Assembly: GCF_012641275.1 (NCBI RefSeq)
Contig: NZ_JABAIA010000003.1
Span: 310,001-374,000 of the forward strand
Direction: 5' to 3'
Source: Chitinophaga varians
GTDB taxonomy: Bacteria; Bacteroidota; Bacteroidia; Chitinophagales; Chitinophagaceae
DNA: 64,000 nt
In this document: positions 47,001 to 52,416 of the stretch, piece by piece
How the letters are laid out: every line of letters starts with the position of its first letter
Numbering within the stretch: the first letter of the stretch is position 1
The notes under the pieces: model-generated
Database searches by the model: none
Told to the model about the DNA's origin: nothing
Seen by the model: only the letters and a program-made list of their open reading frames with translations
Position numbers and translations under genes: made by a program

Positions 47001-49908
47001 CGTAAGTGATCTGCTGAACACCCACCAGTGGCAGTTGCAGATGGACAATATCGAAATGCGTGACCATGCCAACTATCCTTTAGGTATTGCGGCGGTAGTG
47101 GGCGAATCGGTAGCGGTGAGGTTTAAATACAATACAGCGTTGCTGGACCGTGCCTACGTGACCGCCTTACGTGGGCATTTCCAACAGGTGCTGGAGTTTA
47201 TTGTCAGTCACCCGGCGGCTAAGATCGGCGATGTGGTGTTGCTGAACAAAGAAGAGCAGCAGCGTATCGCAGTTGATTTCAACGCTATGCCAGCGGCTTA
47301 TGACGGCAGCGGTAAAACCATTATGGACCTGTTCAAAGAAAGAGTGGGCGCCGCGCCGGAAAGCATTGCCCTGTTGTTTGAAGAACAGGTGCTGACTTAC
47401 CAGGAGCTGGACATCCGTTCCAATCAGCTGGCGCATTACCTGACCGGTAAAGGCGTGCAGCAGGAAACACTGGTGCCGGTTTGCCTGGAACGCTCACCTG
47501 AAATGATCGTCGCGATACTGGGCATCCTGAAAGCAGGAGGCGCTTATCTCCCGATCGACCCGTCTTATCCGGCAGCAAGGATCACCTACCTGCTGGAAGA
47601 CAGCCGTGCCGCCATGCTCATCACCAGCCGCGAACTGGCCGATGAACTGGTGGTGCCCGATCACATCCATATTATCAGAACAGATGCAGACCGCAGAGCG
47701 ATCAGCAACCAGCCTACGAAGGCGCCGGCTGTTGCCCCTGCACCGCATCACCTCGCATATGTTATTTATACATCCGGCAGTACAGGCAACCCCAAGGGCG
47801 TAATGATTGAACACAAAAGTGTGGTAAACCTGGCCCTAAGCCAGGCAGCATCCCTCAGATTAATACCTGGTATGAGAACATTACAGTTTGCAGCTTTCGG
47901 CTTTGATGCATCCTGTTACGAAATTTTCAATACCCTGTTAAGTGGTGGTAGCCTTGTACTCCCCCGGAAAGAAGACCTGCTGGCAGCAGACAGGTTTGGC
48001 GATATGGTGCGCAAACAACAGGTAGAACTGGTGGTGTTGCCACCTTCTTACCAGCATACGATCCGCGAGGAACTGGGCACCATCAAAACAATCGTGTCTG
48101 CCGGTGAACCGCTGAACCGCGAGGACGCCAGGTACTTCCAGTCAAAAGGCATCCGGGTGATTAACGCCTACGGGCCTACGGAGAACACGGTTTGTACCAG
48201 CCTTACAGATGATCCGCTGCGTGGCGATACCATCGTGATCGGTAACCCTGTGGCCAAGGTACAGGTGTACATACTGGACCAGCACCGGGAACTGTGCCCG
48301 GTAGGGGTGACGGGTGAAATATGCGCCGGTGGCGAAGGCGTGGCGCGTGGTTATCTCTATCGTCCCGAGCTTACGGCAGAGAAATTCATCCCGGACCATT
48401 TCTCCGGAAAAGCGGACGCACGGCTGTACCGCACCGGTGACCTGGGCCGCTGGCTGCCGGACGGCAGCATCGAATACCTGGGCAGAATAGACGACCAGGT
48501 GAAAATACGCGGCTACCGTATAGAGCTGGGCGAGATCGAAAATGCGCTGGAACAATGCGATGGCGTAAGCCAGGCCGTAGTAGTGGCCAAAGGCAGCACC
48601 GACAACAGGTCGTTGATCGCCTATATTTTACCAGACGGAACATTTGACCGCGATGCCATCATCAGCTACCTGGAAGAAAAGCTCCCGGACTACATGGTAC
48701 CATCGCAGCTGATTAAAATTGACAGGATACCGGTCACGCCTAATGGAAAAGTTGACCGGAAAGCGCTACCAGATCCAGACGCAGGCACACTCTCCGGAAA
48801 TACCTATGTGGCGCCGCGGAATGAAACGGAAGAAATACTGACGGACATCTGGCAGCAGCTGCTGGAGGTAGACCAGGTGGGGGTCCATGACGACTTCTTT
48901 GCTTTGGGAGGCCACTCGTTGTTGTCTATCCGTCTGATCGCCGCCATCCGCAGGAAGCTGGGCAAAGAAATTGCCCTCAGTAATATCTTCGATACGCCTA
49001 CCATTGCCGGACTGGCCGCCAGTCTGACAGTACCGGAGGCAAGCGGGGAAACCACTGCGGCCACAGAAGAGGGCCACATCATACCTTTAAACAAAAGCAA
49101 CAGCCGGACGACCGTGTTTATTATTCCCGGCCAGGATGGTTTGAGCGATGGTTATGATGAACTGGCCAAAGGCCTGGCGGCCACCGCCGCGGTATACGGC
49201 ATACAAATGCCGGGAGTGCTGGAAGGAGAGCGACCGCTCTACACCATCACTGCTATTGCTGCACAAAATATCCGCTGGATAAAAGCACTGCAACCACACG
49301 GGCCATATCGCTTCATTGCGCACTCCTTTGGCGCGTACGTGTTGTATGAAATGACCCGCCAGCTGGAAGCTGCCGGGGAAACGGTGGCATTCGCGGCAAT
49401 ACTGGACGCAGATGCGCACCCGGGACATATCGATGTGCTGCAACAGGGCGCCATCACCTACCAGGAAATTTTCTACGATGCCCTGGTGGAAGTGCTGCAG
49501 GAGAACAACGTGATATCCAACACGCCACCTGCATGGGTGACAGGGCTTAAACAAATGGTACAGCCACTGGACATGAAGGCCGTGGTACCGTTTATCTCCA
49601 ATTACCTGAAAGGCAAGGTGGGCGAAGAAAGGCTGGCGCATGTGGACTTTATCATGCGGTTAACGGACATCAAGGTAAGTAACATCGAAGTGCTGAACAG
49701 CTATCAGGTGGAAGGACTTACCAATGCCGGCCTGCACATCGTTAAAGCGGCATCGGCGCAATGGAAGGACAAGCCCGAAAGCCTTGGATGGGACGCCCAT
49801 ACGAAAGCGGTAAAAGTGTTTACAGCACCGGGGGACCACTTCTCGATGCTGAAGCAGGAAAATGCTGTGGCATTGGCCCAATACCTCAGCGAGCAGTTGT
49901 CATATTAG
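29023..49908 (+). CDS. NRPS 3: docking domain, modules 5-9 and thioesterase
   Basis: 6961 aa. TubC-like docking domain (1-65); C5 (HH 215-216)-A5 with nMT (LEIGSGTG near 1062)-T5 (S1488); C6 (HH 1674-1675)-A6-T6 (S2542); C7 (HH 2728-2729)-A7-T7 (S3596)-E (HHLAVDG at 3782); DCL-type C8 (HHLLLDG at 4261)-A8-T8 (S5115)-E (5298); DCL C9 (5776)-A9-T9 (S6632); TE (6685-6961; AHSFG S6768, H6939). The T domains before E domains read GGDSI, the others GGHSL, as expected. Pocket residues by eye: A5 D-G-F-L-L-G-M-V-A (unassigned); A6 D-V-W-H-L-S-L-I-D, the classic Ser code; A7 D-L-T-K-I-G-H-I-G, the Asp code; A8 D-A-F-L-I-G-A-V-I (hydrophobic); A9 D-A-Y-V-V-A-A-V-C (Phe-like). Residues 7 and 8 are thus D-configured, and both following C domains are the D-accepting type. 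The TE ends the line and may cyclise the chain. Confidence 0.95.
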   Translation: MFDFNLNEIIDLLNEAHGSGIRVSCEDDNLLVEADEDKEIDAGFLNRLRDNKQSLIAYFKKHKSGVQEKHFSGSIREARANDSGPVPLSFSQDRLWFIHQLEGSVQYHIPAALRLKGKLDVAALNYALRTVVNRHEVLRTVIQLEDGHAWQRVLEKDKWELDIIDGTSGYEDAAVLQAYIDELVQIPFDLFHDHMLRAHLIQLAKDEYLLVLVMHHIASDGWSTAVLVNELNEAYTAAATGREPVLEPLDIQFADYAVWQRKYLAGNMLDKQLSYWKKQLDGASLLNLPTDYERPAIKSTRGALVTFHIPQQLTAALEKLSQEHGATLYMTLLAAFKVLLYRYSGQEDISIGGVVAGRMRTEMERLIGFFVNTLVLRTDLGGNPDFASLLQQVKNTLLDAYEHQEVPFEKVVEAVMGERDISKNPLFQVVFVLQNVPPTKELKMGEVTMQDEKIMRTTSLFDLSWSMEQGPDGIEVEVEYYTDIFSEATIQRMVAHFQVLLQSAVDNPAQPIGMLNMLSEAEVNQLLVSFNDTATLYPSAESVVSIFEGQVAASPDTPAVTFGKRTLTYKELDEQANQVANYLAEQGIQPGNTIALLSRRGIEMIVGIWGILKSGNAYAPFHTGYPADRLYGMMEDAGIATLLYTSRELFNASGMAAFTAGLDITAARNSAVTPPGIRTAGDACVNVMYTSGTTGRPKGIAITNKNLINLAFDRGATSVQPGDRLLQCSNYAFDGSTFDIYSTLLNGACLCMVEDDAAIDVFELSRIIAAEKITIALFPTALFHNFVDNQVLGLKPMRKILFGGEKASLPHLEKALAVLGKDKLVNMYGPTEVTVAATCYEVNDVTGKISVPIGTPMANTRIRILDENKQLVPVGVSGEIYVGGDGVSLGYVNNEELTAEKYVTLENAPGRWYRTGDKACWLPDGTIAYAGRIDDQVKIRGYRIEPGEIERVLNNLPEIGDSCVVVKQQHSGEKRLVSYYVPEQETLQQKEYELSQLQIASWRALYDTAYSKTDEIEDLDEEFNITGWNDSFTSGPIPAENMQQWVDDITNLIIGLKPKRVLEIGSGTGLIFYPIADHIERYIGTDFSRVSVEQILRRIAKGERRYPDTEMKLCAAHEIILDEKEEIDLVILNSIVQYFPGAAYMTDVLAKAITLLKGKGRIVVGDVRDLRLLPSFKRRLQLDKLHDKTSVREFEWSVDQEVLKEEELCFSPAYFYHLQTRFPEITHVEIVWKQGDYINELSLYRYTVIMHVGVEKPVLQPDWQPWDAIADKSTIIDQLTNRIPVIALQDVPGHRVWRERMLEHALKNNLCNNVGDLSDYISAPDAVTHTVNEILNEAAAAGYSYRFLLDEDPLKVNLLIERDPFDGFVEQSYSNSISFTDTVKTNVPLFTDICESLQKNIKQQLLDRLPDYMVPADFVALQKLPLTGNGKVDRKFLAAWEDIQRKRLINYVAPTNDTEARLADIWQHLLGVDRVGIEDNFFELGGHSLLATRVVAAVRKDMDVELTVKDFFIYPTIALLAVYLQQQEKGSHLPPLVAGPRPANIPLSFSQERLWFIDQLQGTVPYHMPVILRLHGNLDVQGLEFALRNIVNGHEVLRTVIAPKDGVAWQHVMDKDQWQLALVPSTPELSNEAALKQLLSSLADAPFDLCRDHMLRAHLLSLAADEHLLLITIHHIACDGWSISILVKELVELYRAYAEKRAPILEKPEIQYADYALWQRNSFDGAVLAEKMAYWNRQLSNVPPLDLPADYTRPAVQQFNGAISWFQLDQDLTGKLQQLSKEQGVTLFMTLLTAYNVLLQRYSGQDDICVGSPVSGRTQQETEGLIGFFLNTVALRTDLSDNPSFISLLQQVKGTTLDAYEHQQVPFEKIVEQVVKDRDMSRSPLYQTMFILQNTPPVPELLLGDLHLAYEEVPHKTTLCDITVSLEEQGDVIRGYAEYCTDLFSADRMKQMMKHFEQLLRAIVMAPATAINALRITSAAEEEQLQLAFNNNTADYPKDRTIIDLFRQQVRQTPDAVAVVADTVQLTYRELDEKTNQLGHYLRKQGIKEDTLVPVCLDRGEAMIIAILGIQKAGGAYVPIDPEYPEERIRFMLEDIQSDILLTDAVSADRLATIADAVKLVTPDTISQEPVTPVETALAPHHLAYMIYTSGSTGQPKGVMNEHGGIVNRLLWTQDYFKLNESDAVLQKTTFCFDVSVWELFWPLIAGAKLVFAKPGGHKEAGYLREVIAAQNITTIHFVPSMLDAFLDDMPADTCVSLRRVLCSGEALKPQQVVRFYEKSRTAALYNLYGPTEAAIDVTCWHAPRELQANGLVPIGAPVANTPLYILDRAGNLTPVGIPGELHIGGIQVARGYLNRPELTAERFIHHPLLSSAAGRLYRTGDICRWLPDGTLEYLGRIDDQVKVRGFRIELGEIENVLTQCPLVKEAVVLTKTGPDGNKSLIGYVVPDGDFKREEIIAYLRGRLPEYMIPSFFTAIAKVPLTPNGKADRKALLALPTDLLPQQAYVAPRNEMEQVLADIWQELLLLPRVGVYDNFFELGGHSLLSMRMVAALRNKTGIETTVRAIFMYPVIDQLAAFLQQEAGQTSLPAVKAVKRPARIPLSFAQERLWFIDQLEGSVQYHVPAVLRLRGSLDTEALSTALRSVVNRHEVLRTVIRQNDGRGYQHIMEQDNWTLNITDQPAYKNNPAALEAFIKKVTDAPFDLSADHMLRADLVVQAPDEHILIITTHHIASDAWSTGVLVKELVAFYMAASTGAQVQLNNMDIQYADYAIWQRTYITGDMLDKQLAYWKENLAGITPLNLPLDYPRPPVRSTRGGAVSFQLPAELTAQLHQFSRQEGVSLFMTLFSAFNVMLYRYSGQEDICVGSPVAGRTQQEIEGLIGFFVNMLALRVDLSNHPSFRALLQQVKQTTLNAFEHQEVPFEKIVDQVVVDNDRSHRPVFQVVFGLQNNVNQPDLRFGDIVLSEETVAHTSAKFDLVFSMDEDEDGLNGTVVYCADLFTEATAVRMVGHFQQLLQAVVASPDQTIALLPMLTSGEEQQLLSVKGTYEKEYTKQITFADLFEAQASRTPEATAVAFEGDTLTYRELNERANRLAHYLRSRRVKAGTLVPVCMERSLDMVVSIMGILKAGGAYVPVEPDFPEDRIRFMLEDTEASNIITLGKYADRVQAGPADIILLDDDWNDIEVHGTDNLPGLTRADHPVYVIYTSGSTGQPKGVVVTHGNLADYIFGLANTLPIRECSSFGLMSSMATDLGNTVIFGALATGGTLHIFSKETVQDTTLLYDYLDKHPIDCMKIVPSHWKALCLQDRLLLPEKLLIFGGEALESAVAASVYAAGTGCLVVNHYGPTETTIGKLLHIVDKDAAYGESIPVGKPFSHTQVYVLSNELQLCPVGVPGGLYIGGEGVAQGYLHNEALTATKFIANPFAPDTNDRLYSTGDMVKYLPDGNILFMGRMDDQVKIRGYRIELGEIERALNNCATVKQAVVIVKKDHLDNKRLIAYVVAEEDVDKDEILQQLTAQLPDYMVPSLLMVLDYFPLLANGKIDKKALPDPDGQNLQTDSYVAPRNEVERTLAGIWETLLGVERVGINDNFFALGGDSIITIQVVSRVRRAGYELQVGDLFDYQTIAMLYAVMSARKGAATSLSADQEIQTGSCGLLPVQQWYFEKEGTTPSHFNQSMLLKIDKRIPSSTLSAAIMQLVQFHDGLRFKYTYGANGWEQAYSNTEAMLNIVNLQTESMDELPAMLQTYGNSYQRNIDVTKGSCICPVLFLTPAAEEHNRLLLAIHHLAVDGVSWRILLEDLERLLDGLYRNEPVSLGKKSSSYRQWYEALVKYGQTDRLLKQADYWSGIVQQYRPLPVDKAYDGVLRIKDMESCQVKLDTFFTQKLLQEVPAAYRTEINDVLLSTLALALNSWADGDVLIGLEGHGREDIDKGVDISSTVGWFTSLYPVLLPGNTVGDSGTLLRNLKEQLRQIPDKGIGFGVLKYINKLETLQGGDPWDITFNYLGQFDAVASGGKWFTITDEQAGAEAGDDYTVRRKIAVNSMVTGGELVLDWSYSSQHYNSNTIAALAQKYIDALETVVLHAVAQAAQQPLLTPSDYGLGGLVSITELDRFLDMPMAGGTKRRDEITAMYRLSGLQEGMLFHGLYDNTVDAYTEQFTYLLHQPDVDAFMQSWQHLLQQHTILRSGFYHDAFHVPVQCVYRHAELPVTLLDYRHLDAAAQEAAWTAHEAEVLQQGIDFTAPPLMKMSLIRLQDDTYRMVWTYHHLLLDGWSMPVLLEELLRTYEALASGKQPEEAPTDHYEEYIRYLDRRNKDEEGAYWRGYLAGIDNSTLLPFINSTDRTKAQGRYKTTPVVLDADQTRLITAYAQQQRLTVNTLMQGVWGYLLYRYTGNEHVAYGAIVSGRPDDMPGIERKVGMYINTLPVHIAVAPELSVTDWLRDIQAAQVQSRKYQYTPLRDSQRYTNVTGDLFDTLMVYENYPVDEETLSYPWKLQIEQLHVEEHTNYPLSITIGVGQEITILLQHNTVLLSPAYIQQISDHFTQVLEYIVRNPAAKISEVVLLNNEERERITIDFNNAAQPQTTTGKSAIDLFKERVAIAPNQTALVFETQALTYKELDKRSDQLAVYLMSKGVQKETLVPVCLERSPDMVVAILAILKAGGGYLPIDPSYPAARISYLLEDSRATMMISNGHVANLPDIPAHIQIIKTNDDWMAIKGEPGITLGTTPAPDDLAYVIYTSGSTGHPKGVMIEHKGLVNLALNMETVLSLKPGIRVLQFSAFGFDASCFEIFSTLLSGGCLVVPHKEDLLAADKFGEMVRRHQVELLLLPPSYQHSIREELGTIKTIISGGEALNREDTKYFQSKGIRVFNAYGPTENSVITTISDSPLQGETVVIGKPLANGQVYILDQHGELCPIGVAGEICAGGAGVARGYLYRPTLTAEKFIPDHFSGQPGARLYRTGDLGRWLPDGNIEYLGRIDDQVKLRGYRIEPGEIENALLQSGFVTQAVVLVKTDDNGHKRLVAYVVPQGTFGKDPLLASLKDKLPPYMVPSVVMALEKIPVTANGKVDKAALPEPYTATTHTRAILNGEVEQTLAAIWEELLGVKNIGRNDNFFELGGDSIITIQVVGRAKRFGYDLKPKDLFVHQTIAGLAASLATGKEKVVHSEQGVLTGNSGLTPIQQWYLEEETIAKHFIQQLFVGIDKQIDATILKTAVQQLLLRHDSLRFTYTRKHNGWRQHYGDYAGDLEVVDLRDIDAADYAATLAAHCDQYQAGLQPEQGILVRAVLFLTPASEAANRLLIIVHHLAVDGVSWQIMQDDLEIMLDSLLKGESLAPAHKTSSYREWQQGLVEYGQRKQLLQQREYWQHIVQQYQPLKVDRSYHGELTGNDMDTQVMHLDATLTQLLLQEAPKAYHTEINDVLLAALSAALHTWNGAGVVVGLEGHGREDISPNIDISNTVGWFTSLYPVWLNNSADTAPGILLKEIKEQLRQLPGKGIGYGVLKYINQEDALQGNDPWDITFNYLGQVDAARRNSKWFSTAPEAAGTGSVTDVKVRHKIAVNGAVENGELVLYWSYSTHHYNGSTIQELVAQYQVQLQQLITHTVAQAAQPVFTPSDYGLGDIVTNAELDQFLDAPHDNGGTRRDHITGLYRLSSLQEGMLFHGLYNSSDGIYIQQLCCTLDAPDIAVLKDSWQHLVQHHSVLRSSFFANVFRIPVQCVQQQVAVPFDEQDYRHMDAAEQEAAWTAYEAADLVKGFDFNTPPLMRIALIRLTDERYRMVWTFHHLLLDGWSGSVAVEELLQTYDQLMAGKQPASTEEDKYEDYIRYLERRDQEEEMAYWKGYLASADSGTLLPFISATAERTKGKGVYEVQEMQLAGAKAKQLLTYAQQHRITVNTVIQAVWAYLLYRYTSQQQVTYGVTVSGRPDDLPGVEKRVGMYINTLPFHTTIDRELGIAAWLQQIQQQQVQSREHQYTSLNDMQRWMEIPGDLFDNFLVFENYPVSDLLNTHQWQLQMDNIEMRDHANYPLGIAAVVGESVAVRFKYNTALLDRAYVTALRGHFQQVLEFIVSHPAAKIGDVVLLNKEEQQRIAVDFNAMPAAYDGSGKTIMDLFKERVGAAPESIALLFEEQVLTYQELDIRSNQLAHYLTGKGVQQETLVPVCLERSPEMIVAILGILKAGGAYLPIDPSYPAARITYLLEDSRAAMLITSRELADELVVPDHIHIIRTDADRRAISNQPTKAPAVAPAPHHLAYVIYTSGSTGNPKGVMIEHKSVVNLALSQAASLRLIPGMRTLQFAAFGFDASCYEIFNTLLSGGSLVLPRKEDLLAADRFGDMVRKQQVELVVLPPSYQHTIREELGTIKTIVSAGEPLNREDARYFQSKGIRVINAYGPTENTVCTSLTDDPLRGDTIVIGNPVAKVQVYILDQHRELCPVGVTGEICAGGEGVARGYLYRPELTAEKFIPDHFSGKADARLYRTGDLGRWLPDGSIEYLGRIDDQVKIRGYRIELGEIENALEQCDGVSQAVVVAKGSTDNRSLIAYILPDGTFDRDAIISYLEEKLPDYMVPSQLIKIDRIPVTPNGKVDRKALPDPDAGTLSGNTYVAPRNETEEILTDIWQQLLEVDQVGVHDDFFALGGHSLLSIRLIAAIRRKLGKEIALSNIFDTPTIAGLAASLTVPEASGETTAATEEGHIIPLNKSNSRTTVFIIPGQDGLSDGYDELAKGLAATAAVYGIQMPGVLEGERPLYTITAIAAQNIRWIKALQPHGPYRFIAHSFGAYVLYEMTRQLEAAGETVAFAAILDADAHPGHIDVLQQGAITYQEIFYDALVEVLQENNVISNTPPAWVTGLKQMVQPLDMKAVVPFISNYLKGKVGEERLAHVDFIMRLTDIKVSNIEVLNSYQVEGLTNAGLHIVKAASAQWKDKPESLGWDAHTKAVKVFTAPGDHFSMLKQENAVALAQYLSEQLSY

Positions 49909-49916
49909 GCGGAAAA

Positions 49917-49953
49917 GCTGCCCGGGGCTTCGGCCCGGGCGGCATCCCTTTTT
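49917..49953 (+). terminator. Hairpin with TTCG loop and T-run between NRPS 3 and the exporter
   Basis: GCCCGGG (49920-49926) pairs with CCCGGGC (49934-49940); the closed end contains CTTCGG, a stable tetraloop-type element. A T-run (49949-49953) follows, 9 bases after the NRPS stop codon at the left. It is likely a partial terminator or 3' stabiliser that sets exporter/thioesterase expression apart from the 42-kb synthase transcript. Confidence 0.7.
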
Positions 49954-49992
49954 CATATTTTATTGTTTAACCATTTTTAGAATCCGGGACGT

Positions 49993-51687
49993 ATGAGATT
50001 AATAAGCTTGCTTCAGAAAAAATCGAAGTTGTTTTACATCCTGTTATTATTGCTTGGGATGATCAACAGCGTATGGTCTATGGGCCTGTTGTTACTGATC
50101 AATAGTAAGATTGCGGGGACCGATCTGCCGTTTGTAAAAGGATACGACTGGCAGATATATGTGGTCATGATACTGGTGTCTTTTATTACCGCCAGGGCCT
50201 TTCAATCCTATACGATCCGGCTTACCTACGAATTGGGGAATGATCTGGGATTGTCTATTTTTGAGAAACTGCGCTTTTCAGATTATGAAGAATATGTTAA
50301 GCTGGGAGAAGAAAAAGTTCGGACCGCCACGGCAGATGTCACTACGCTGCAACGGTTCCCCAATGTTTTTATAGAAACATTTAACTCCATTGTGATGGTG
50401 CTGATCGGCCTGACCTATTTGTTCTACACCAATTTCTTTGGCGCGTTGCTCATCCTTGGCGTGCTGTCTACGCTGGCGGTGGTGTATTATATCCGGAACC
50501 TGTCCATCGCCAGGGACCTGAACACCGTGCGCGACCTCGCAAACATATACCAGCAGAATGTCAATGATTTTCTGCGTGGTTTTAAGGATGTGAAGATGAG
50601 CATCACGCGAAGCGATAATATCTTCCTGAAATATATCTCCCGGAACAGGAACAGGGTAAAGGAGCTCACCATTAAAACACTGATCAAGTATATGGGGAAT
50701 GAGCTGATGGGGAATTATTTATGGTACCTGTTGATTGGTATTATCGTTTTCCTGTTGCCCGTTATCTTGCATATGACAAACGTGGCAAGCAACCAGTTTG
50801 TGGCCACCCTGTTATACCTGATGGGGCCAGTAGGGATTGTGGTGGCGCGTATCAGCGAGTTTACGCAGATGCAGATAGCTGTTGACCGGCTGGAGCAGTT
50901 CCATGATAAGATCAATGCCTCCAAAGCCATATCTATCGGCCATGGCGACCTGCCCGCCGCAGATGACAGGTTCGACAACATCCGTTTCGAAGGCGTTACG
51001 TTTGAATATTATGATGAAAGAAGAGCGGAAACTTTCCGTTTAAAACCACTGACCCTCGATATTAAAAAAGGAGAAAGCATTTTTATTACCGGTGGCAACG
51101 GCAGTGGTAAAAGTACTTTCGTGAACCTGCTGACAGGCCTGTATGTGCCGCATGCCGGCACCATCTCGCTGAACGGCCGGGTGATCACTGACAGAACATA
51201 CCCGGGCTACCGCAACCGTATTGCGGCCATCTTCACGGACAGCCTTCTTTTTAATGAAAACTATGACGGCCTGGAACTGGAGCCGGACAATGAGCGGTTG
51301 ATGTTCTGGCTCCGAAAGATGGAGCTGGAAAAAATTGTCGTGTTTGACCAGGATAAAAAATCGATTAAAGCTGATCTCTCCAAAGGACAACAGAAGCGGC
51401 TGGCATTGATCTATGTGATGCTGGAAGACAAAGATGTGATTGTGCTGGATGAATGGGCCGCAGAGCAGGACCCTGTGTTCAGGGCATATTTCTACAAGAA
51501 AATTATTCCTGAGTTAAAAGAGATGGGAAAGACCGTTATTGTAGTGACCCATGACGATACCTATTTCGATTGTGGCGACCGGCTGATAAAATTCGACTAT
51601 GGCAATATTGTCAGTGATACCAAAGTGAATGCGGTCAATGAGCTGCAGCATGCTGTAGGAGAAAACGATGTTCAAAAAAGCATTTGA
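49993..51687 (+). CDS. Cyclic (lipo)peptide ABC exporter, PvdE/SyrD family
   Basis: 564 aa, fused permease and ATPase. Six hydrophobic segments occupy about 1-300 (first at 13-37). The ATPase has Walker A GGNGSGKST near 366-374, a variant signature LSKGQQKR near 463, and Walker B IVLDEWAAEQDP near 484. The DEWAA-QDP form and the LS-GQ-KR signature are typical of the cyclic peptide/pyoverdine exporter family. It is expected to move the peptide across the inner membrane to the periplasm. It lies 84 bases after NRPS 3, behind a hairpin, and overlaps the next gene by 20 bases if that gene starts at 51668. Confidence 0.9.
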   Translation: MRLISLLQKKSKLFYILLLLLGMINSVWSMGLLLLINSKIAGTDLPFVKGYDWQIYVVMILVSFITARAFQSYTIRLTYELGNDLGLSIFEKLRFSDYEEYVKLGEEKVRTATADVTTLQRFPNVFIETFNSIVMVLIGLTYLFYTNFFGALLILGVLSTLAVVYYIRNLSIARDLNTVRDLANIYQQNVNDFLRGFKDVKMSITRSDNIFLKYISRNRNRVKELTIKTLIKYMGNELMGNYLWYLLIGIIVFLLPVILHMTNVASNQFVATLLYLMGPVGIVVARISEFTQMQIAVDRLEQFHDKINASKAISIGHGDLPAADDRFDNIRFEGVTFEYYDERRAETFRLKPLTLDIKKGESIFITGGNGSGKSTFVNLLTGLYVPHAGTISLNGRVITDRTYPGYRNRIAAIFTDSLLFNENYDGLELEPDNERLMFWLRKMELEKIVVFDQDKKSIKADLSKGQQKRLALIYVMLEDKDVIVLDEWAAEQDPVFRAYFYKKIIPELKEMGKTVIVVTHDDTYFDCGDRLIKFDYGNIVSDTKVNAVNELQHAVGENDVQKSI

Positions 51688-52399
51688 GATGTTACAGAAA
51701 ACCAAACTGATATGTATTCCGTATGCAGGCGGTAACAGTTACTCTTTCCGTGACCTGCAACCTTTTTTAGGCAGGCACATAGATATGGTGACGCTGGAGT
51801 TGCCGGGCCGCGGCAAGCGGCTGGCAGAGCCGTTGTTGTCTGATATGCACGCGATGGCCGCCGACCTTTACCAACAGCTGCTGCCACACATAAGATCGCC
51901 CTATGTGCTGTATGGCCATTCCATGGGCGCCATGCTGGGCAACCTGCTGGTACACCGGTTGAAAGGGGAGTGGAAACAACTTCCGCTGCATTTCTTCGCT
52001 ACCGGTTGTGCAGCACCTGTATTTAATGACCAGCGCAGGCAACTGCACCTGTTGTCAGACGAGCAACTGATGTCGGAGTTGAAAACGATGGGCGGCATGC
52101 CGGATGCTTTGCTGGCCGATCCGGAGCTGATGGAGTTTTTTCTGCCCGTGATCCGGGAAGATATGAAGGCGCTGGAAACCTACCGGTACCAGTCGCAGGG
52201 CAAATACAGCACCGGTATTACCGTCATCACCGGGGCCACCGAGGAAATCAGTGCCAGCCAGACCGCCGGATGGGCGCTTGAAACGGAGCGGGACGTCCGT
52301 ACACTGCGTTATCCCGGCAACCATTTCTTTATTCTTCATCAGTTCCAGAATATAGCCATGCTCATCCGTGACGTGGCGTTAACCCCTCAACAAAGTTGA
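51668..52399 (+). CDS. Type II (editing) thioesterase
   Basis: 243 aa alpha/beta hydrolase of the GrsT/RifR type. IPYAGGNSYSF near the start is the family's oxyanion-loop motif, GHSMG carries the nucleophile S85, and GNHFF carries the catalytic H219. It hydrolyses stalled or misprimed acyl groups from carrier proteins of the synthases. The usual acid-bearing GDxD segment reads TGATEEIS, so a Glu may replace the catalytic Asp or the acid lies elsewhere. ATG 51689, directly after the exporter stop (51687), is an alternative start (MLQKTKLICIPYAGG) and gives a length closer to the family's usual N-terminus; either way the gene is translationally coupled to the exporter. Confidence 0.9.
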   Translation: MFKKAFEMLQKTKLICIPYAGGNSYSFRDLQPFLGRHIDMVTLELPGRGKRLAEPLLSDMHAMAADLYQQLLPHIRSPYVLYGHSMGAMLGNLLVHRLKGEWKQLPLHFFATGCAAPVFNDQRRQLHLLSDEQLMSELKTMGGMPDALLADPELMEFFLPVIREDMKALETYRYQSQGKYSTGITVITGATEEISASQTAGWALETERDVRTLRYPGNHFFILHQFQNIAMLIRDVALTPQQS

Positions 52400-52416
52400 A
52401 AAACCCTTTTAATAAA

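Noticed and set aside
8204-49881. Many reverse-strand and off-frame open frames of 60-315 codons inside the synthase genes, e.g. 32857-33804 and 17252-18055 on the minus strand
   Set aside because: They lie opposite clear catalytic domains, have no recognisable domains, and arise from the codon bias of long open genes.
52396-52416. TTG start for the outer membrane protein overlapping the thioesterase stop
   Set aside because: ATG 52417 and ATG 52444 in the same frame lie closer to the signal peptide and are ordinary starts.
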